From positions 1 to 15,245 of the forward strand of contig JAUILO010000050.1 in the NCBI GenBank assembly GCA_030432775.1: a stretch of DNA of 15,245 bases. The letters run 5' to 3'. Origin of the DNA: Alphaproteobacteria bacterium. GTDB lineage: Bacteria > Pseudomonadota > Alphaproteobacteria > Micavibrionales > Micavibrionaceae. Positions 8,632-14,976 of the stretch are shown here, one piece after another. Each line of letters opens with the position of its first letter. Position 1 is the stretch's first letter. A program made the position numbers and the translations under genes. The notes below the pieces were generated by a model. It was not told where the DNA came from. It was given only the letters and a program-made list of their open reading frames with translations, and ran no database searches.

Positions 8632-9527
8632 TTCATGGCTCTTTCTTTGCTGACCAGATCACGTAAGGACAGCAATGAAGCGGCGATGTCGTGATCTGTG
8701 ACGTGCAATAAATATTGGAAACCATAATAGTGGCAGCGGTCTTTTATATCTTGAATATGTTTTTTGATACGGCTCTGGTATTCCGCGCGCACGGATTGGA
8801 CATTGTCGATTAATGTGCGGTCTAGTGCCTGCTCATTTTCAAAAAGAATACGCCCTTTATAAGGGAGTGTTAGCTCCGCCGGATCAAGAACCTGAATGAT
8901 GATACAGGTTTTTCCCTTATGTTTTAAAGACTGAAAACATTGTTCTATTTCTTCAATCGGCGAGAGGAAGTCTGCGGTCAGGATGATATTTGCGTTCTGT
9001 GGAATATGACATTTGCCAATTTGGGGCAGTGCATCTGCGTTTGGTTCATGCAGCGTGTAGGCCAGAGGTTCTAATTGTGCAGCTTTTACCTGTCCTGCAT
9101 AAAGGGGCTGTATGCGCTCTTCCGCGCTTTTGATCAGGCTGGCAAGGGCAAGGGTTAGGATCAAAGCTTCGTGCTTTTTTGACAGGCTATGGCGCTGTGA
9201 TTTGAAATCCATGGCGCTATTGGTTTGACACCAGAATAGATTTGTCTGCGCCGTTTGCAATTCTTTTTGGCGGACATAAAGGCGGTCTGATTTTCCAGAT
9301 TGCCGCCAGTCAATATCTTGCGGCCGGTCGGCATTATCATATTCACGATATTGCCAGAAATATTCGCCTGAACCGTGTTTTCTTTGTCTGTGGCCACCAT
9401 TAACCATATTTTGTGCGATATCTTCGGCATGAATGATAATCTCTGGAACACCAGCAGTGTGACGATGAACCATACTCAGTAGTTTGGTCATGACATTCGG
9501 GCTTTTATGCTCTGGCATAGTGGTCAT
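8628..9527 (-). CDS. DUF58 domain protein, partner of MoxR, with degenerate MIDAS
   Basis: This soluble protein of 299 aa is close to the usual length of short alphaproteobacterial DUF58 proteins. The family signature is clear around residues 54–82: GEYFWQYREYDNADRPQDID followed by WRQSGKSDR. The vWA-like fold continues to the C-terminus, with LILTLALASLIKSAEERI and ILTADFLSP (Asp186). At the place where relatives carry WxDxSxSM, this protein reads WCQTNSAM (99–106). The three MIDAS residues D, S and S are therefore Q101, N103 and A105. No membrane segment is seen. The ATG at 9527 gives a normal N-terminus, but its ribosome site is weak (AAGA); Met4 or Met13 are alternatives. It lies 70 nt behind moxR and overlaps the next gene by 4 nt. 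The usual interpretation is an adaptor between MoxR and the membrane proteins. Confidence 0.9.
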   Translation of the reverse strand: MTTMPEHKSPNVMTKLLSMVHRHTAGVPEIIIHAEDIAQNMVNGGHRQRKHGSGEYFWQYREYDNADRPQDIDWRQSGKSDRLYVRQKELQTAQTNLFWCQTNSAMDFKSQRHSLSKKHEALILTLALASLIKSAEERIQPLYAGQVKAAQLEPLAYTLHEPNADALPQIGKCHIPQNANIILTADFLSPIEEIEQCFQSLKHKGKTCIIIQVLDPAELTLPYKGRILFENEQALDRTLIDNVQSVRAEYQSRIKKHIQDIKDRCHYYGFQYLLHVTDHDIAASLLSLRDLVSKERAMK

Positions 9528-9569
9528 ATTGATCTTGGTTTTGTCTGTTCTGCGTTTGGGTTTTGTGAG

Positions 9570-9585
9570 ACAGGCATATGCCTGT
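9570..9585. repeat. 16-bp perfect palindrome in the moxR–DUF58 gap
   Basis: ACAGGCATATGCCTGT is its own reverse complement and lies 12 nt after the moxR stop, in the only real gap of the operon. As RNA it could fold as a 6-bp stem with an ATAT loop. No U-run follows on the minus strand, so it is not a normal terminator. It could be an operator for a dimeric regulator, an mRNA processing or attenuation element, or chance. Confidence 0.5.
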
Positions 9586-9597
9586 ATTTACGCCCGT

Positions 9598-10608
9598 TTA
9601 TACACCTTTTGATAAATCGGTGATGATATCGCTAATGCTGACCTGATCAGCCGTGGCTTTATAGTTCAAAGCCATGCGGTGCTTTAATGTCGGAAGAGCA
9701 AGATCAATCACATCATCAATTGATGGCGCGGTGCGTCCGTCCAGAAATGCCTTGGCACGGCATGCAAGCATAAGCGCCTGTGAAGCACGCGGTCCCGGTG
9801 CCCAATCTACGTAATCCTTGACCATTTGCGATGATGTTTCATCCGGTCTTGCCTGTCTTACGATATGAAGAATTGCATCCACGACCTTTTCCCCTACAGG
9901 AATATCACGGATTAGTGTTTGTATGTCTGTCAGATCCTTTACGGTTAGAACCTTATTCACGCTTTGCTGGCTATTCCCTGTGGTCGCCAGAATGACGGCT
10001 TTTTCGGTGGCGGCATCGGGGTATTCGACATCGACCTGCATCAAGAAACGGTCAAGCTGTGCTTCGGGAAGGGGGTATGTGCCTTCTTGTTCAATTGGGT
10101 TTTGTGTCGCCAGTACATGAAATGGCGCCGGCAAGCTATGGTCGTGACCAGTAATGCTGACGTGCTTTTCTTGCATAGCCTGTAATAGCGCCGATTGTGT
10201 ACGCGGGCTGGCGCGGTTGATTTCGTCAATCATCAGGAAGTTTGTGAAAACCGGCCCTTTGATAAATCGGAATGAGCGTTTTCCATTGCCGTCTTCTTCC
10301 AATACTTCTGAACCTAGAATGTCAGAAGGCATTAAATCCGGCGTACATTGAATACGGGCGCTATCAAGCCCCATTGCTGTGGAGATTGTTTCAACCATCA
10401 ATGTTTTCGCAAGTCCGGGAACACCAATCAACAGGACATGTCCGCCTGAGATCAGGGTGATCAGGATATTATCGATCACGGTTTGCTGGCCGAAGATCAC
10501 TTTTGCTGTTTCTTGTCTTGCCTGTGTTAGTTTTGCGGATAGATCATTCCACGCATTTTCATCAATTGTACTGTGAGTGGCTGTGGTTTGTGATGGCTCG
10601 GAATTCAT
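9598..10608 (-). CDS. MoxR-family AAA+ ATPase
   Basis: This cytoplasmic AAA+ ATPase of 336 aa is of normal length for MoxR proteins, which act as chaperone-like machines, often with vWA-domain partners. Visible motifs are Walker A GVPGLAKT (62–69), Walker B FLMIDE (124–129) followed by INRASPRTQSALLQAMQE, sensor 1 ATQN (167–170) in ATQNPIEQEGTYPLPEAQLD, an arginine in LDRF (187) and sensor 2 GPRAS (272–276). All the residues needed for ATP binding and hydrolysis appear to be present. AGGAG (10619–10623) lies 10 nt before the ATG and supports this start. It is the first gene of the minus-strand operon with DUF58, DUF4159 and vWA/GATase-like genes. It is transcribed away from the DUF1285 gene across a 121-nt gap. 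The substrate is unknown. Confidence 0.95.
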   Translation of the reverse strand: MNSEPSQTTATHSTIDENAWNDLSAKLTQARQETAKVIFGQQTVIDNILITLISGGHVLLIGVPGLAKTLMVETISTAMGLDSARIQCTPDLMPSDILGSEVLEEDGNGKRSFRFIKGPVFTNFLMIDEINRASPRTQSALLQAMQEKHVSITGHDHSLPAPFHVLATQNPIEQEGTYPLPEAQLDRFLMQVDVEYPDAATEKAVILATTGNSQQSVNKVLTVKDLTDIQTLIRDIPVGEKVVDAILHIVRQARPDETSSQMVKDYVDWAPGPRASQALMLACRAKAFLDGRTAPSIDDVIDLALPTLKHRMALNYKATADQVSISDIITDLSKGV

Positions 10609-10729
10609 GTCGGCATAACTCCTGTTAATGTGTTCGTTAATGCTGTGTAGTTATATTATACTAATGCACGGCTTTGAAAAGTTGTGAGCTGCGATTTATT
10701 CAGTTTGTTTTGTATATAATAAGGACACC
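10609..10729. promoter_or_regulatory. Divergent promoter region between moxR operon and DUF1285–cca
   Basis: These 121 nt separate two genes read outward, so both must start here. On the minus strand a perfect TATAAT lies at 10655–10660, 47 nt from the moxR ATG, but I see no good -35 box at the right distance. On the plus strand TTGAAA (10674–10679) with TATTCA (10697–10702), 17 nt apart, is a modest match. A second TATAAT (10715–10720) touches the ribosome site AAGGA (10721–10725) of the DUF1285 gene and would leave almost no leader. GTTAATG is repeated directly at 10624–10630 and 10636–10642, in the moxR leader. Confidence 0.45.
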
Positions 10730-11308
10730 ATGATTAATATTGCCGATAAGGATAAATTATATAAGACCTATGATCATCAAGAGAAGATGGATCGCGGCGT
10801 TTATTTTACGATTGATTATAACGGTTTGTGGTATTCTCATGGCGGCGCGCTGGCCGGACCAATTAAACGTGATAGGCTGGCCGGACTTTTTGGCGGCGCT
10901 GGTAAAGGCTTTATGGCGGGTAAGGGGCTTTTTATTGATGAAGACGGGCAATATTGGCTGAAAAGTCCGGACGGTCAATATAAGGTCGAGGTTGAAGATG
11001 TGCCGTTTTTAATTACGCGTTATGAAATACATAGTGCCGGAACGCCAGAGCAGGAAATTGACCTTTATACTAATTTTGATGAACTGGTATTTCTTGATGC
11101 AGAACATCCGTTGATTGTTACCAAAGAACCGGCGCGCGGCACGGATGTTTTTTATGTTGAAATTCGCAACGGATTGAAAGCCCGATTTTCTAAATCTGTA
11201 TTTCATGATATAGTATCAAAATGCGTAATTGAGGCATCACAAAATAGTGAAACCAAGTATATTTTGCGCAGCTATTCTCAAGATTTCGAAATCATGGATC
11301 TTTCATGA
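10730..11308 (+). CDS. DUF1285 family protein
   Basis: This cytoplasmic protein of 192 aa has no signal peptide or membrane segment. The family pattern is visible in DYNGLWYSHGG (29–39) and in GQYWLKSPDG followed by YKVEVEDVPFLI (73–95). These match the usual DUF1285 layout of a short hydrophilic start, then an acidic/aromatic module ending in VDDAPF-like sequence. Between them sits a glycine-rich stretch (about 53–65). The function of the family is unknown. The ATG at 10730 follows AAGGA at a short spacing of 4 nt. The CCA-adding enzyme begins 37 nt downstream on the same strand, so the two are probably one transcript. The moxR operon runs in the opposite direction upstream. This neighbourhood is familiar from other alphaproteobacteria. 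Confidence 0.8.
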   Translation: MINIADKDKLYKTYDHQEKMDRGVYFTIDYNGLWYSHGGALAGPIKRDRLAGLFGGAGKGFMAGKGLFIDEDGQYWLKSPDGQYKVEVEDVPFLITRYEIHSAGTPEQEIDLYTNFDELVFLDAEHPLIVTKEPARGTDVFYVEIRNGLKARFSKSVFHDIVSKCVIEASQNSETKYILRSYSQDFEIMDLS

Positions 11309-11345
11309 TTTTTGTAAGTAAGATCAGGTAACCATTTGATTATTA

Positions 11346-12599
11346 ATGTTAAATCCATCCCGTAAAGTACAGCCTGCCGATTGGATGATATCGCTTCCGA
11401 CTATGGAGGTGATGCAGACTTTGAACAGACACGAAGAAGATGTAGCAGCTCTTTTCGTTGGGGGCTGCGTGCGTAATTTATTGATGGGTGAGGCTGTTAA
11501 AGATATTGATATCGCAACATCGCTTACGCCTGAACGTGTTCAGAAAAAGCTGGAAACTGCGGGTATACAGGTTGTGCCGACTGGAATAGAACATGGTACG
11601 GTTACTGCCGTGATTAATGCCAATCACTATGAAATCACGACATTGCGTAAAGATGTGAATACCGATGGCCGTCATGCGGATGTGGAGTTTACCTCTGACT
11701 GGATGGAAGATGCCAAGCGGCGCGATTTCACGATTAATACGCTTTTGGCCGATACACAGGGGCAGATATATGATTTGCTGGCTATGGGGCTGCGGGATAT
11801 TGCTGATCGCCGTATTTTATTTGTTGGTGACCCTGAAGAACGCATCAAGGAAGATTACCTTCGTATTCTGCGTTTTTTCCGTTTTCATGCGTTATACGGA
11901 CGTAATGATCCTGACCCGATAGCGCTTCGTGCGTGCCAGAAATATGCATCATCAGTCACCGGCCTTTCCAAAGAGCGGATTGTTCATGAATATTCCAAAA
12001 TTTTATCTGCCGATGATCCGGGCGATATCCTGATGGAAATGATGAAATATGATGTGTTAAAGCAGGTTATTCATCGTCGCTGTGATCGTGGTGTCTTAAG
12101 CAAGCTGTGTTTGTTGCAAGAACAAAACGACGAATTTAATCTTATGGCGCGTTTTGTGGTGCTGGGAAATATAGAGATACAGCATTTGGAAGCTTTTGAA
12201 GAATATATGGTGTTTTCCAATAGTCAGAAGGATGAATATAAATCGATAGTCAATACGTATAACGCGCAAGGCGCGCTTTCTGAAAAACAGATTAAAGAGC
12301 TTTTATATCGTACGAGTAAAGATGTGTTTATGCAGGCTTCTTTTATTCATGGTGCGCAGGGTAATATTGATGATGATTATCTCGCATTTATTTTACACCT
12401 AGTGAAAAGATGGTCTCCGCCTAAATTCCCAATATCGGGCAGCGATGTGATGGATTACGGCATAGAACAAGGGCCGCAAATTGGCGCAGTGTTGGATCAT
12501 TTGGAAGAATGGTGGATTGCCGAAGGGTTTAAACCGTCGCGTGAGTCCTGTTTGGATGAGATGAAAAAACATCTGTCTGAGCTAAAAAACAAAAGCTAG
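11346..12599 (+). CDS. cca: CCA-adding tRNA nucleotidyltransferase
   Basis: This class II nucleotidyltransferase of 417 aa is expected to add or repair the 3' CCA end of tRNAs in the cytoplasm. The catalytic head shows GGCVRN (39–44), the metal-binding DID (53–55), TGIEHGTVTAV (79–89), the ITTLRKDVNTDGRHADV stretch (97–113), RRDFTINTL (125–133), and EDYLRILRFFRF (169–180) in the RNA/nucleotide-binding neck. The rest is the helical body and tail. The region matches the alphaproteobacterial form of the family, including the Asn at the end of GGxVRN. The first ATG is kept because relatives begin with a similar short segment (PADWMISLPT here), although the nearest AGG is far upstream (11327). A poly(A) polymerase is the main alternative, but the short length and context favour CCA addition. 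Confidence 0.9.
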   Translation: MLNPSRKVQPADWMISLPTMEVMQTLNRHEEDVAALFVGGCVRNLLMGEAVKDIDIATSLTPERVQKKLETAGIQVVPTGIEHGTVTAVINANHYEITTLRKDVNTDGRHADVEFTSDWMEDAKRRDFTINTLLADTQGQIYDLLAMGLRDIADRRILFVGDPEERIKEDYLRILRFFRFHALYGRNDPDPIALRACQKYASSVTGLSKERIVHEYSKILSADDPGDILMEMMKYDVLKQVIHRRCDRGVLSKLCLLQEQNDEFNLMARFVVLGNIEIQHLEAFEEYMVFSNSQKDEYKSIVNTYNAQGALSEKQIKELLYRTSKDVFMQASFIHGAQGNIDDDYLAFILHLVKRWSPPKFPISGSDVMDYGIEQGPQIGAVLDHLEEWWIAEGFKPSRESCLDEMKKHLSELKNKS

Positions 12600-12612
12600 T
12601 CATTGCTTTTGT
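12584..12612 (-). terminator. Candidate rho-independent terminator for trmL–hemF, overlapping the end of cca
   Basis: Read on the minus strand, an 8-bp perfect stem (ACAAAAGC and GCTTTTGT, 12605–12612 and 12589–12596) encloses an 8-nt loop and is followed by five more T (12588–12584). It lies about 95 nt after the hemF stop and spans the cca stop codon (12597–12599). The stem is AT-rich, so termination may be inefficient. On the plus strand no T-run follows, so it should not serve cca. Confidence 0.4.
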
Positions 12613-12706
12613 GTTAGGCTTGCTGCCGCCTCGCTCACACCTATTCCTTTTTCTTCTGCTTTATTTTTTTTCATTATCGCACAAAATCTGTGAATATGTT
12701 AATTGC

Positions 12707-13621
12707 CTATGGCCATTTGGCAATAGGCGGCAAAGACATTAAAATAGCTTCTGTATTACCGCCGGTTTTTAAGCCGAATTGTGTGCCACGATCATAAACA
12801 AGGTTGAACTCTGCGTAGTGGCCGCGTTTTACAAGTTGTGTTTCACGTTGTTCTTCGGTCCAATCTTTGTTGTAGTGACGTTTGACAAGGTCGGGGTAAA
12901 TTGTATCAAAGGTGACGCCGACATCTTTTGTGAAATTAAAATCATCGTCCCAGCTTCCTGAGTCTAGATAATCATAGAAAATACCGCCAACCCCGCGCGG
13001 TGCTTTGCGGTGCTGGTTGTAAAAGTAACGGTCGCACCATTCTTTATATTCGGGGTAGTAATCCGGATTGTGACGGTCGCAACATTCTTTGAGTGCCTGA
13101 TGGAAATCCGCTGTGTCCTGTTGAAATTCGATCATCGGGTTCAGGTCTGTGCCGCCGCCAAACCAGTGTTTGGATGTGACGATCATGCGGGTGTTCATAT
13201 GAATTGCCGGAACAAGGGGCGATTGCATATGCGCCACAAGGGAAATGCCACTGGCCCAGAATTGTCCGTTGCTTTCTTTTGCTCCGGGAATGGCTGTAGC
13301 AAATTCATCGGAAAAACGTCCTTCGACAACCGATATGTTCACACCGACTTTTTCGAATACGCGGCCATGCATTAATGATATCTCGCCGCCACCATTTAAT
13401 ATGGCACCTGTATCGTTGGGTTCGTTATTTTGCCCACGATCCCATGGTTTGCGGTTAAAACGTCCGGCCTTTCTGGATGCGTGAGGGCCTGCGCTTAGTG
13501 TGTCCTCGAGCTCTTCAAATGAAGCGCAGATCTGGTCGCGAAGTGTAAAGAACCATGCGCTGGCTTGTTCTTTTTTATCTGACCATTCATCCGTAGAGTT
13601 GTTTTCTGTTTTTATATTCAT
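12707..13621 (-). CDS. hemF: Oxygen-dependent coproporphyrinogen III oxidase
   Basis: This cytoplasmic enzyme of haem synthesis uses O2 to convert coproporphyrinogen III to protoporphyrinogen IX. The 304-aa protein is full length for the family and carries its main blocks: NGGGEISLMHGRVFEKVGVN (76–95), AHMQSPLVPAIHMNTR (130–145), KHWFGGGTDLNP (151–162), GGIFYDYL (212–219), and RGHYAEFNLVYDRGTQFGL (266–284) followed by KTGGNTEAILMSLPP. Conserved His131, His141 and His152 are in place. The C-terminus ends at AKWP, as in other alphaproteobacterial copies and unlike the longer E. coli form. The start overlaps the trmL stop (ATGA, 13618–13621), so the two are translationally coupled. The enzyme implies growth with oxygen and fits the cytochrome bc1 genes next door, which need haem. 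Confidence 0.95.
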   Translation of the reverse strand: MNIKTENNSTDEWSDKKEQASAWFFTLRDQICASFEELEDTLSAGPHASRKAGRFNRKPWDRGQNNEPNDTGAILNGGGEISLMHGRVFEKVGVNISVVEGRFSDEFATAIPGAKESNGQFWASGISLVAHMQSPLVPAIHMNTRMIVTSKHWFGGGTDLNPMIEFQQDTADFHQALKECCDRHNPDYYPEYKEWCDRYFYNQHRKAPRGVGGIFYDYLDSGSWDDDFNFTKDVGVTFDTIYPDLVKRHYNKDWTEEQRETQLVKRGHYAEFNLVYDRGTQFGLKTGGNTEAILMSLPPIAKWP

Positions 13622-14136
13622 GTTGGGAACTCTTTAGTTTGTCTGAGGGCTTCGCCCATTATCATGGCAGAGGCGTTTATAATGTTAAATGACCTTAGCC
13701 CTTGCTGAACAGGTATGACAATACGGTGGTCAACAATATTGTGGATTTCATCCGGAACACCTGCGCTTTCGCGTCCTGCTAGAATAATATCATGCGGTGT
13801 AAATTGAAAATCTGTATAGGGGATGGATGCTTTGGTTGTCATTAGAACGATACGACTCGCCGGACGGTCTATGACGTCTTTGTGGCTGGCATAGAATTTT
13901 TCCCAAGAACTGTGTTTTACAATTTCTACCGCATCGACATAATCCATACCGCTTTGGCGTATTTTCTTTTCATTCCACGGAAAGCCGCATGGCTCTATGA
14001 CTTCCAGTTTTCTACCAAGGCAAGCCGATAAGCGCATGGCTGAGCCTAAGTTTTGCGGGATGTCGGGTTGGTATAGTGCCAAATGAACCATGTTATGCCT
14101 GTCTGTCATATCTATTAGATGTCTGTATTGAGCCAT
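13618..14136 (-). CDS. trmL: tRNA (cytidine/uridine-34 2'-O)-methyltransferase, SPOUT family
   Basis: This SPOUT-class SAM-dependent enzyme is expected to methylate the ribose of the wobble base of certain leucine tRNAs. It shows the three family blocks: PQNLGSAMRL (27–36), AGRESAGVPDEIH (120–132) and IPVQQGLRSFNIINASAM (141–158), which forms the knotted SAM site. The longest frame (172 aa, ATG at 14136) is listed. However, family members begin directly at the first beta-strand, here MVHLALYQPDIPQN. That Met16 (ATG ending at 14091) has an AGG 6 nt upstream, while the first ATG has no ribosome site. Met16 is therefore at least as likely, giving 157 aa. The gene precedes hemF with a 4-nt overlap and is divergent from petA. 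Confidence 0.88.
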   Translation of the reverse strand: MAQYRHLIDMTDRHNMVHLALYQPDIPQNLGSAMRLSACLGRKLEVIEPCGFPWNEKKIRQSGMDYVDAVEIVKHSSWEKFYASHKDVIDRPASRIVLMTTKASIPYTDFQFTPHDIILAGRESAGVPDEIHNIVDHRIVIPVQQGLRSFNIINASAMIMGEALRQTKEFPT

Positions 14137-14192
14137 GATTACGCATGTTGATACAGCTACGCGCTTAATATAAGCCTTGGCTGGAAATTGGG

Positions 14193-14220
14193 AACAATAA
14201 ATTTTAGAAAAATTATTGTT
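14193..14220. repeat. AT-rich inverted repeat upstream of petA
   Basis: AACAATAA (14193–14200) pairs exactly with TTATTGTT (14213–14220). After a bulged A, TTTT (14202–14205) pairs with AAAA (14209–14212), leaving a 3-nt loop. The 12 pairs are nearly all A–T. It is a possible operator for one or both divergent genes. It lies upstream of both genes, so a terminator role is unlikely. Confidence 0.45.
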
Positions 14221-14310
14221 TAGCCTATAGTGAGTATGAAACTTGTAAGCCGCTTTGGCAAAAGCTTAGCGTAGATTCTAAAGTTTTTAAGTGTTTTTTA
14301 CGGTGAATAT

Positions 14311-14331
14311 ATTCAACATAAACTGTTGGAT
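14311..14331 (+). repeat. 21-bp dyad in the petA leader region
   Basis: ATTCAACA (14311–14318) and TGTTGGAT (14324–14331) form an 8-bp stem with one T–G pair around a TAAAC loop, about 90 nt before the petA start. It could be an operator or a leader hairpin. Confidence 0.35.
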
Positions 14332-14364
14332 AAAATAAGATTTTTCTTTATTCTTTACGCGTCA

Positions 14365-14379
14365 AGTGCATACTGCACT
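14365..14379 (+). repeat. AGTGCA-TAC-TGCACT inverted repeat near petA start
   Basis: A perfect 6-bp inverted repeat with a 3-nt spacer sits about 40 nt before the petA ATG, flanked by two copies of TCAAGT. No T-run follows, so it is not a terminator. Its position suits a regulatory site, but chance cannot be excluded. Confidence 0.35.
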
Positions 14380-14419
14380 CGCATCAAGTATTGAGAATTA
14401 AAAATAGGGCACGATATTT

Positions 14420-14965
14420 ATGGCTACGAAAACTGTTCAATCAGGAAAAGACGGCGAAACAAGACGCGATTTTTTGTATTTGACCGCTGGCGCTTTTGGC
14501 GCTGTGGGCGCAGCTTCTTTTGCATGGCCTTTTCTGGACTCAATGAACCCAGCGGCAGATACTTTGGCGATGTCGACTATTGAAGTAGATATTTCTCCGA
14601 TTAAAACGGGACAGGCGATTACTGTTATGTGGCAGGGGAAGCCTGTGTTTATCCGTCACAGAACAGCAACAGAAATTGAAGGTGCGCGCGAAGTTGATGT
14701 TTCCACATTGCGCGATAAACAAACCGATGAAGAACGCGTTAAAAAGCCTGAATGGCTTGTTATGGTCGGTATTTGTACACATCTTGGCTGTGTGCCTCTT
14801 GGACAAAAAGAAGGCGAAGTTCGCGGTGAGTACAATGGCTGGTTCTGTCCATGTCATGGTTCTCACTACGATCAGTCTGGCCGTATCCGCAAAGGACCGG
14901 CACCAGCGAACCTAAAGGTTCCGCTATACAGTTTTATTAATGATACTACACTTAAAATCGGATAG
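14420..14965 (+). CDS. petA: Ubiquinol–cytochrome c reductase, Rieske iron–sulfur subunit
   Basis: This is the 2Fe-2S subunit of the cytochrome bc1 complex, 181 aa, passing electrons from ubiquinol to cytochrome c1 on the periplasmic side. The N-terminus has a twin-arginine motif (RRDFL, 15–19) and a single hydrophobic anchor (about 19–38), as expected for a Tat-exported, uncleaved subunit. The cluster-binding boxes are complete: CTHLGC (119–124) and CPCHGSHYD (143–151). The ligands are Cys119, His121, Cys143 and His146, with Cys124/Cys145 for the disulfide. Ser148 and Tyr150 of GSHYD are kept; such residues are typical of high-potential Rieske clusters. The ATG at 14420 follows AGGG (14406–14409). 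The petB ribosome site overlaps the stop codon. Confidence 0.96.
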   Translation: MATKTVQSGKDGETRRDFLYLTAGAFGAVGAASFAWPFLDSMNPAADTLAMSTIEVDISPIKTGQAITVMWQGKPVFIRHRTATEIEGAREVDVSTLRDKQTDEERVKKPEWLVMVGICTHLGCVPLGQKEGEVRGEYNGWFCPCHGSHYDQSGRIRKGPAPANLKVPLYSFINDTTLKIG

Positions 14966-14976
14966 GAGTTTACAGG

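Larger units (their letters stand above)
14137..14419. promoter_or_regulatory. Divergent intergenic region trmL / petA with several dyads
   Basis: These 283 nt contain no convincing gene and must hold the promoters for trmL (minus) and the petAB operon (plus). On the minus strand TATATT (within 14163–14175) is a possible -10 box for trmL; it sits in a small inverted repeat GCTTA-ATA-TAAGC. For petA I see no convincing -35/-10 pair. Three further dyads at 14193–14220, 14311–14331 and 14365–14379 are listed separately. TCAAGT is repeated at 14362–14367 and 14384–14389. No TTGAT-N4-ATCAA (FNR-type) site is present. Confidence 0.4.

Noticed and set aside
10624..10642. TTAA repeat upstream of moxR as a CtrA binding site
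   Set aside because: The two TTAA half-sites are 8 nt apart rather than the 7 nt of the TTAA-N7-TTAA consensus, so I only record it as a direct repeat.
11460..11480. Asn in GGCVRN of the CCA-adding enzyme in place of the Asp of GGxVRD as a broken active site
   Set aside because: This form is, to my knowledge, common in alphaproteobacterial members, and the metal-binding DID and RRD motifs are intact.
14236..14274. 12-codon open frame (MKLVSRFGKSLA) upstream of petA as a leader peptide
   Set aside because: No ribosome site of note, no run of regulatory codons and no attenuator hairpin after it.
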